Below, piece after piece: positions 55,879-61,746 of a DNA stretch of 61,746 nt (its first letter is position 1; each line of letters opens with the position of its first letter). The translations under genes were made by a program, and so were the position numbers. Under the pieces are notes generated by a model. It ran no database searches. It had not been told where the DNA came from and saw only the letters and a program-made list of their open reading frames with translations. Source of the stretch: Gammaproteobacteria bacterium. Its GTDB lineage: Bacteria; Pseudomonadota; Gammaproteobacteria; Pseudomonadales; Halieaceae. The stretch covers positions 1 through 61,746 of the forward strand of contig JAUIMF010000012.1 in assembly GCA_030433415.1 (NCBI GenBank), read 5' to 3'.

Positions 55879-57327
55879 ATGGCATTCGTGTTGCGCTGCG
55901 TACGGCGACAGTCCCGGCTCCCCTCGCGACGGCGAGCCACCTTGCTGGCGCTGCCGGCCCTCGCCGTACCCCTTCTGTCGATCTTCGCCGCAACCATCGC
56001 TCACGCCGAAACGGAGATCCTGGATCTGAACTCCGCCATCGACATTGCGCTGCGCGAAAATCACCAGTACCTCAATGTCATCAGCGACGCCGAAATCGCC
56101 GAGCTGGACTACGAGGCTGCGCGATCCGTCTTTCGCACGCGCTTTGGTTCACGCATGAGCAGTGATGCGCGCCTGGGCGCCGAGTTGGGCAGCACCTACA
56201 GCGTGTACCTGGCCAAAGACAACGAGTCCGGCTCACGCTACAGCGCCGGGTACTACAACAGCACCTTCGGCGACCGCTCCCTGTCCGAACTGCGTTTTTC
56301 GTACACCCTGCCGTTTTTCAAGAACGCTCTGGACAGCCGCCATCTCGCCATCGACCAGGCCGAGATCGACATGACTCGCAGCCAGCGCCTGATCGAAATC
56401 GGCACCGAAGAACTGATCAACGCCGTTACTTCGTCCTACTACCGTCTGGTGCTGGCATCGCGGCAGGAAGAACTGGCGCGCAATCGCGCCCTCATGACCG
56501 AGACACTGCTCAGCGCCCAGCACATCCGCTTTGAAAATGGCGAGCTGTCGGAGCTGGAACTGGCCGAGTCGGACCTGGCCATCGCCGACGCTGAGCATCG
56601 CCTAGAGCAGGCGAATTTCGAGTTTCAAAAACGCATGCACGAGTTCCGCCTGATGCTGGGCATGGATGCCTCGCGACCCCTGAATGTGAACACCGACATC
56701 GCCGTCGCGGTGGACGACTCCCTGATGCACGCCCCCGTCGAAGAACTCGAGCAACAGGCGATGTCCCTGCGCACCGAGCTGATCGCCAAGCGCGAAGAAC
56801 TGCTCATGGCCCGCAAGGTAATCAGTGCCAACACCCGCGGCACACTGCCTCCCATGGAGATTTCGCTGCAATACGCCCTGGTCGCCGAGGGCGATCAGTT
56901 CAGCGACAGCCTGGAGTTTGATGACCAACGCTTTGGTGTGGGTCTGCGCATGAACACCGACTTCGGGCAATCCGAACAAAAGCTCAAGGAGCGCAAGCTG
57001 CAGCTGCGCTTTGCCAAAGCCCAGCGGGAGTTTGACTACCTGCGCGAGCAGGTGTCCGTGCAGATTCGCACTGCCCGAAACGCCTGCGCCCAGGCGAAAA
57101 GCCGGGCCAGCTACGCGGCCAAAACCCTGGATGTCGCGCAACGCAAGCACGAACACGCCGACATACTGCGCGCGCGGGGGCGTCTGACAGAGTTGGAATT
57201 CCTCGAGAGTGACCAACAGCTTGCCGATGCCGAGCAGAAACACCTCGCCGCGCGCATCGACTACCTGCTGGCCGCCCAGGAGCTCGCTTTCGCGAGCGGA
57301 CATTACGGCTTCCAATGGCGGGACTAA
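55879..57327 (+). CDS. TolC-family outer-membrane efflux protein
   Basis: About 482 residues from ATG 55879; TTG 55858 in the same frame is possible. A signal peptide with a basic N-region ends near IAHAET. Two long helical repeats follow, the first with LNSAIDIALRENHQYL and DYEAARSVFRTRFGS, the second from about residue 290, as in TolC-type channels. It heads a four-gene operon with overlapping ends (13, 4 and 8 bp), so it is probably the outer-membrane exit duct for the exporter encoded downstream. Confidence 0.85.
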   Translation: MAFVLRCVRRQSRLPSRRRATLLALPALAVPLLSIFAATIAHAETEILDLNSAIDIALRENHQYLNVISDAEIAELDYEAARSVFRTRFGSRMSSDARLGAELGSTYSVYLAKDNESGSRYSAGYYNSTFGDRSLSELRFSYTLPFFKNALDSRHLAIDQAEIDMTRSQRLIEIGTEELINAVTSSYYRLVLASRQEELARNRALMTETLLSAQHIRFENGELSELELAESDLAIADAEHRLEQANFEFQKRMHEFRLMLGMDASRPLNVNTDIAVAVDDSLMHAPVEELEQQAMSLRTELIAKREELLMARKVISANTRGTLPPMEISLQYALVAEGDQFSDSLEFDDQRFGVGLRMNTDFGQSEQKLKERKLQLRFAKAQREFDYLREQVSVQIRTARNACAQAKSRASYAAKTLDVAQRKHEHADILRARGRLTELEFLESDQQLADAEQKHLAARIDYLLAAQELAFASGHYGFQWRD

Positions 57328-58778
57328 AAAATAAAACCTCGACCGTGGTGCTGGGCACCGCGGGCATCTCCATGGCTCTGCTCATCGCCAGCGGCTGGCT
57401 GGTGGGCGACGACAACCCACGGGAATTCGATACCAGCTACCGTCCCACAGCAACGGTTGAGGAGGCACCCTTTGCCGCCTTTGTGACCGAAGAGGCGGTA
57501 CTCGAATCCCGCCAGTCGGTGATCCTGGCCTCGGACCTGCCAAGCAACTCCGCCAAGATCGTGTTTCTGGCGCCCGAAGGCGCCCTGATGAACCCCGGCG
57601 ACATCGTGGCGCGCTTTGATCCTACGGAATTCGAAGAGCGCATTCTCAAGATCGAGAACGACATCAGCGACCAGCAGGCGAACATTGCCGAGGCCGAAGC
57701 CGAGCGTCGGCTACAGAAGATTGGCGAGAAAGAGGAAGAGGCCAAACTGCTGCAGCAGGTGGAGTTCGCGCGTCTGAAGCTCACGGAGCTACGCGAAGGC
57801 GACGCCTCTATCCGCCTGGCACGGGCGCAGAGGGCCCTGGATAAAGCAGAGCACGACTACGCCCAGGCCAAGACACATCTGGACACCGAGACCCAACTTC
57901 TGGAGAAGGGACTGACGCGGGCGAAAACCCACCAGGAAGCGATCGAAAGCGAACAGGAGAGTCTGGCGCAGCTGCGCATTGCCCAGCAGGACCTTCGGGC
58001 CCTGAGCGAAGTCACGATCCCCGGCGAGCTCCGCCTGGCCGAAATCCAGTTTGAGAACCGCCAACGCGCCCATGAGTCCTTTCAGCAATCCCTGGCCCAC
58101 AAGCAGGACATCTACCAGGCAGGCATCGCCCGCGCCCGCAATCGCATCGCGGCCTTGGAGCAGGATCTGAACGCAGCACGCCTGAACCTTGAGCGCACCA
58201 CGATCACCGCGCCCATCCCGGGAATGCTGCTGTACAAAGAACTGAGCATGAAAAAAGAGCGTCGCAAGGTACAGGTGGGCGACGCACTCTGGAACCGTCA
58301 GGGTTTTGCCGTGATACCCGACATGAGCGCGATGGTCGCGGTGCTTCAGGTACGCGAAACCGAGCTGGGCAAACTGGCCGTCGGGCAGCCGGTGCGTGTC
58401 GAACCGCAAGCCTTTGCCGGTCTACAACTGTCTGGCAGCGTCGAATCCATCGGTACCCTCGCGACCGATCAGAACGATGACGCCAGCCGCCTGTTTCATG
58501 TGCGCGTCACGCTCGCCGATACCGACGAGCGCCTGCGCCCCGGCATGACGGCCCGCGCGGCGATCGAGATCAGCCGTCTGTCCCAGGCTTTGCAGGTACC
58601 CGTAGAAGCCGTGTTCTACGAAGGGACCCAGGCGGTGTGCTTTCGTCTGCGCAACGGCAGAGTCGAACGGGTCGAGGTGATCCTGGGCGTCAGTGACGGG
58701 CAACGTGTGGTGATACTCGATGGTCTGGCGCCGCGCGAAGAAGTCTCGTTGGTCTATCCCCAGTCCGTCGATGCATGA
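57315..58778 (+). CDS. HlyD/MacA-like periplasmic adaptor protein
   Basis: A 487-residue membrane-fusion protein with an N-terminal helix (about 9-29) and a lipoyl half near ARFDPTEF. A very long alpha-helical hairpin follows (about 110-300, rich in E, K, A, Q and L), and the second lipoyl half begins at LNLERTTITAPIPGMLLYKE. The beta-barrel domain contains LRPGMTARAAI. The hairpin is longer than in MacA and more like HlyD-type adaptors. It overlaps the TolC gene by 13 bp and the ATPase by 4 bp. Confidence 0.87.
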   Translation: MAGLKNKTSTVVLGTAGISMALLIASGWLVGDDNPREFDTSYRPTATVEEAPFAAFVTEEAVLESRQSVILASDLPSNSAKIVFLAPEGALMNPGDIVARFDPTEFEERILKIENDISDQQANIAEAEAERRLQKIGEKEEEAKLLQQVEFARLKLTELREGDASIRLARAQRALDKAEHDYAQAKTHLDTETQLLEKGLTRAKTHQEAIESEQESLAQLRIAQQDLRALSEVTIPGELRLAEIQFENRQRAHESFQQSLAHKQDIYQAGIARARNRIAALEQDLNAARLNLERTTITAPIPGMLLYKELSMKKERRKVQVGDALWNRQGFAVIPDMSAMVAVLQVRETELGKLAVGQPVRVEPQAFAGLQLSGSVESIGTLATDQNDDASRLFHVRVTLADTDERLRPGMTARAAIEISRLSQALQVPVEAVFYEGTQAVCFRLRNGRVERVEVILGVSDGQRVVILDGLAPREEVSLVYPQSVDA

Positions 58779-59443
58779 TTGAAGTTCGGGGGCTGAGCAA
58801 ATCCTATGCAGGTCCCGGCGCGCCCCTGATGGTGCTCCGGGATTTGTCTTTTTCGCTGGGCGAAGGCGAGTTCCTGTCCCTCATGGGTAGCTCGGGCGCG
58901 GGTAAAAGTACCCTGCTGAATGTGCTCGGCTGCCTGGATACGGCCACGCAGGGAAGCTATTGCCTGGCAGGCACCGAGGTGTCTGGCCTGTCGCCCCGCG
59001 AGCTTGCCCAGGTACGCAACCGTGACATCGGTTTTGTGTTCCAGAGCAGCCATTTTGTGGATTACCTGGACCTGGCCGACAACGTCGCGCTGCCCGGCAC
59101 CTATGGCGATAGTGACAATGGCGCCGCAGATCGCGAACGCGCCGTGGGACTGCTGGACTCCGTCGGTCTGGGCGAACGCCAGGATCATCGTCCGTCGATG
59201 CTCTCGGGAGGCGAACGGCAGCGCGCCGCCATCGCGCGGGCGCTGTTCAACAATCCGGGGCTGCTGCTGGCAGACGAGCCGACGGGCAATCTGGACGAAG
59301 ACAATGTGCACAATGTGCTCGCTATTTTTCGTCGCCTGAATCGCGAGGGCCTGGCGATTCTGATGGTGACCCACGACCCTCAGGTCGCGGCCCAGGCGGG
59401 TCGCCAGGCGCGCCTCGACGATGGCGTACTGATCGATGCCTGA
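58775..59443 (+). CDS. MacB/LolD-type ABC transporter ATPase
   Basis: A 222-residue ABC ATPase. Walker A is [18 protein letters not shown] (about 38-55), signature [15 protein letters not shown], Walker [15 protein letters not shown] and H-loop [22 protein letters not shown] is typical of the LolD/MacB/FtsE group, which power mechanotransmission-type exporters rather than translocating substrate through the membrane. The separate permease follows with an 8-bp overlap. Confidence 0.92.
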   Translation: MIEVRGLSKSYAGPGAPLMVLRDLSFSLGEGEFLSLMGSSGAGKSTLLNVLGCLDTATQGSYCLAGTEVSGLSPRELAQVRNRDIGFVFQSSHFVDYLDLADNVALPGTYGDSDNGAADRERAVGLLDSVGLGERQDHRPSMLSGGERQRAAIARALFNNPGLLLADEPTGNLDEDNVHNVLAIFRRLNREGLAILMVTHDPQVAAQAGRQARLDDGVLIDA

Positions 59444-60647
59444 TGCGATGATCAAACGCCTGCAGGCCGACCTGCTGAACGCCACGCGCCTGTGGCGCAC
59501 CTTTCGCTCCCAGGCCCTGCTCAGTGCCCTTGGGGTGGTGGTCGGTGTGGCGGGACTGGTGATTCTGATTGCCGTGGGGGGCGGCGCCAAACGCGAGCTC
59601 GAGGCGGCGCTGGGCAGCCTGGGCGCGGGAGCGGTGCTGATTCGCAGCGATGCCGACGCCACGGGGACCAGGCCAGTCGAGCAGCGATTTGTCGATCGCG
59701 CGCTGACGCTGCTGGGTCCCCAGATCGAGGCGAGCGCCCGCGTTCAATCCACCACGGTCCACGCGACGACCGCCCAGGGCGAGACCGGCGATTTTCGGCG
59801 CCTGGCCACCGAGGGCTCGTACCGCGAGATTTTTCGTCTGCGCCTGTACGCCGGCCGGTTTATCACCGCCCACGACATACGCGAAGCGCAGCGGGTCTGC
59901 GTGCTGACCTGGGAAGCGGCCCGGCGGCTGTTTCCCAATGGTCAGGTGCTGGGGCAGCAGCTGCGCATCGATGGCGACTGGCACACGGTGGTGGGCTGGC
60001 TGCAGCCGAGTGGCAGCCAGCTACCCGAGCTCAATGCCCTGAACCTGGCGGACATCAACCTGAGGATCTATACCCCGCTGCAGGTCCGCACCGTAGTGAC
60101 GCGGACTCCTCTGGACGAAGTCGTGCTCAAGTTTCGCTCCGAGGCGCGCATGAGCAGTGCCATCGAGCTGCTACAACGCATGCTGGCGCACAACGAAGAA
60201 TCGGCAGAACTCATCATTCCCATTGAACTGCTGCGCCAGCAACAGGCCACGCAGAGCATGTTCCAACTGTTTCTGCTGGCAGTGGCCGGACTCATGCTGG
60301 TGGTGGGGGGTGTGGGCATCATGAACACCATGATTCTGAACGTGGTATCGCGCCGACCAGAAATCGGCCTGCGCATTGCCGTAGGCGCGACGCAGCGCGA
60401 CATCGTGCAGCAATTCGTCTGCGAAGCCCTGGTGCTGGCGGCGGCCGCTGGCGCGGCGGGCATTCTGGTGGGCTACGTGGTGGTCGCCCTAATTGGCTGG
60501 GGCACCGACTGGTCCATGGCCTTTGATGCCAGCGCCGCGGTGCTGGGCTTTACCGTGGCGGTCACCGTCGGCGGTGTATTTGGCGGCTATCCTGCCCTGC
60601 TCGCTGCGTCCGTATCACCCATTGAATCCCTGCGTCGTGCCGCCTGA
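59436..60647 (+). CDS. MacB/FtsX-type ABC transporter permease
   Basis: A 403-residue membrane protein with the MacB plan: one N-terminal helix (about 28-48, LLSALGVVVGVAGLVILIAV), a large periplasmic domain (about 50-280) and three C-terminal helices containing GGVGIMNTMILNVVSRRPEI and RIAVGATQRDIV. ATG 59448 is an alternative start. With the ATPase, adaptor and TolC homologue it forms a complete tripartite mechanotransmission exporter. Cargo may be a peptide, toxin, lipid or protein; none is proven. Confidence 0.9.
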   Translation: MPDAMIKRLQADLLNATRLWRTFRSQALLSALGVVVGVAGLVILIAVGGGAKRELEAALGSLGAGAVLIRSDADATGTRPVEQRFVDRALTLLGPQIEASARVQSTTVHATTAQGETGDFRRLATEGSYREIFRLRLYAGRFITAHDIREAQRVCVLTWEAARRLFPNGQVLGQQLRIDGDWHTVVGWLQPSGSQLPELNALNLADINLRIYTPLQVRTVVTRTPLDEVVLKFRSEARMSSAIELLQRMLAHNEESAELIIPIELLRQQQATQSMFQLFLLAVAGLMLVVGGVGIMNTMILNVVSRRPEIGLRIAVGATQRDIVQQFVCEALVLAAAAGAAGILVGYVVVALIGWGTDWSMAFDASAAVLGFTVAVTVGGVFGGYPALLAASVSPIESLRRAA

Positions 60648-60698
60648 ATGCGAGCCCTACGCGGGGTCGCTCCTTACCTGACGTAAAACCAGGGTGCC

Positions 60699-60726
60699 TT
60701 GTCAATGCGCAGTGCTCTGCTAAGCT
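60699..60726 (+). promoter_or_regulatory. Candidate promoter of the coiled-coil protein gene
   Basis: TTGTCA (60699-60704), five of six to the -35 consensus, a 16-bp spacer and TAAGCT (60721-60726), three of six to -10. It lies about 55 bp upstream of the ATG at 60780. Confidence 0.4.
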
Positions 60727-60779
60727 GAATTCAAAACTAATCGACCCTCAGGGCGCATCGCAGGGAGAGCAATCCTCGG

Positions 60780-61746
60780 ATGATCGCACAACCGTCGTTG
60801 ACTCTCTGCTGGCGCATGCCGACCGGTCTCTCCCTCATGCAGTGCCTGATGCTGTGCCTGGCGCTGGCCCTGTTTACCCCCAGCACCGTTCTGGCCAAAG
60901 ACAAACTTCCCGGCCGGCAGCTGTCGGACCTCAACAAGCTCGAAGACAAGGCCCACGCCAAAGCGCAGAAAGCCCAGAAAGCGGCAGACCGTCTGGGCAA
61001 GCAGATGGACAGCCTCGATCACGAGCAGATCACGCCCAAACAGTGGGAACGACTGCAGGACAAACATTCGGATCTGGTAGACAAGGCGAACGAGGCCACG
61101 AGGGATTACGAAGACGCCCGTGACGCCGGCAAAGCGGCGCGGGACCAGTGGGCAAAGGACACTGCTGCAAAACGCGCCGAGTACGACGAGGCGCTCAAGA
61201 ATCCCGACCTGGACCCCTGCAATCGCGCCCTGGCTGAGAGTTTTATCAAGGCCCACAAGGCGCGCGAAGCGGCGAACAAGCTGCGGGACAAGCTCGACGG
61301 ACTGGACCAGGCGGCGGACGAGGCCGTGGACAAAGCCGAAGAGATGTTCAAAAAGTACGAGTCCATGGAGGGCGACCGGCGAAGCCTTGAGGGCAGCCTG
61401 AAGCTGCAGGTAAGCGCCGCCAAAAGCGCCATAAAAAAAGCCAAAGAGGCTCGGCGCCAGGCCCAGAAGCTGGACCGCCAGGCCAATTCCCTCGAAAGCT
61501 CTGCGGACCGGGCGGCGAAAAAAGCTGCGCGCAGCAAAGCCTGCAATCCGCCGGGTGATGCCGAACCCGACACCAAGGTCGCCGTCGGCACCGATGCCAA
61601 CCCCGTCAGCACCACGGTCAACCCGGAGCACCGGGCGATCATCTACCTGGGCGAGAACATCAATCCCGAGGATTTCATCAAAGAGCACGGCCTCACCGGT
61701 GCCCACATCATGTCAACGCCCAAGGGTCTGCCCAATGGACTGGGCA
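60780..61746 (+). CDS. Secreted coiled-coil protein (3' end outside window)
   Basis: An open frame from ATG 60780, with AGGGAGAG about 10 bp upstream, to the right edge, giving at least 322 residues. A signal peptide (MPTGLSLMQCLMLCLALALF, cleavage near STVLAKD) is followed by about 220 residues very rich in Ala, Lys, Glu, Asp and Arg with heptad-like spacing, so a long periplasmic coiled coil is likely. One isolated Cys sits in DLDPCNRALAE and another in KACNPPGD. After about residue 255 a non-helical domain begins (YLGENINPEDFIKEHGLTG). No family recognised; the end is missing. Confidence 0.7.
   Translation, partial: MIAQPSLTLCWRMPTGLSLMQCLMLCLALALFTPSTVLAKDKLPGRQLSDLNKLEDKAHAKAQKAQKAADRLGKQMDSLDHEQITPKQWERLQDKHSDLVDKANEATRDYEDARDAGKAARDQWAKDTAAKRAEYDEALKNPDLDPCNRALAESFIKAHKAREAANKLRDKLDGLDQAADEAVDKAEEMFKKYESMEGDRRSLEGSLKLQVSAAKSAIKKAKEARRQAQKLDRQANSLESSADRAAKKAARSKACNPPGDAEPDTKVAVGTDANPVSTTVNPEHRAIIYLGENINPEDFIKEHGLTGAHIMSTPKGLPNGLG

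Noticed and set aside
58754..59662. A 302-codon open frame antisense to the ABC ATPase and permease.
   Set aside because: The plus-strand genes have all expected motifs; the antisense product has none.

Overview
The window reads as chromosomal DNA of a GC-rich (about 60% by eye) Gram-negative gammaproteobacterium, probably a marine member of the Cellvibrionales/Halieaceae type. The basis is LptD and SurA (LPS-bearing outer membrane), the classical gammaproteobacterial blocks lptD-surA-pdxA, rsmA-apaG-apaH and rpsU-yqeY-dnaG-rpoD, the MurU/AmgK cell-wall salvage pair, and oceanic accessory genes such as wax-ester synthase and a vanadium-haloperoxidase-like protein. The taxon is an inference from gene content. 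I saw no rRNA, tRNA, CRISPR array or insertion sequence.

Layout. (1) 1-6425: murU (cut by the window edge) and amgK leftward, then lptD-surA-pdxA rightward. (2) 6467-28049: a roughly 21.6 kb surface-glycan island that sits exactly between pdxA and rsmA, which are neighbours in many relatives. It opens with an H-NS-like gene and an AT-rich divergent control region. It holds glycosyltransferases (GT4, GT2 and an unfamiliar GT-A-like enzyme), three methyltransferases, a pyruvyl-transferase-family protein, a Wzx-like flippase, a MenD-like thiamine-diphosphate enzyme coupled to an SDR reductase, a Wzm/Wzt-type ABC exporter, a two-gene membrane module and a UDP-xylose synthase. Gene direction alternates in small blocks, as in mosaic O-antigen/capsule loci. 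(3) 28074-36068: rsmA-apaG-apaH, then a second, diverged copy of the two-gene membrane module, cca, and leftward tsaD-folB-folK. (4) 36255-41790: a second glycan block between tsaD and rpsU, with a beta-propeller protein, a polyprenyl-phosphate sugar-1-phosphate transferase, a WecG/TagA transferase, a GT2 and a Wzx-like flippase. (5) 41982-46676: rpsU, yqeY, dnaG, rpoD and a strong terminator.

(6) 46878-54549: a CcdAB-type toxin-antitoxin pair with a repeat-containing promoter, yaeQ, a Tat-exported small subunit with a GMC oxidoreductase, a RidA-family protein with a lipoprotein signal, a wax-ester synthase/DGAT with a very basic tail, and a vanadium-haloperoxidase/PAP2-like protein. (7) 54685-60647: a secreted Gly/Asn-repeat protein followed by a tightly overlapping TolC-like / HlyD-like / LolD-MacB-like / FtsX-like tripartite export operon. 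(8) 60780-end: a secreted coiled-coil protein cut by the window edge.

The strongest candidates for something undescribed are the duplicated two-gene membrane module (possible GT-C enzyme plus partner) flanking rsmA-apaGH, the MenD-like/SDR pair devoted to glycan synthesis, the GT-A-like protein with a possible PqqD-like N-terminus, and the repeat protein with a dedicated-looking MacAB-TolC-type exporter.
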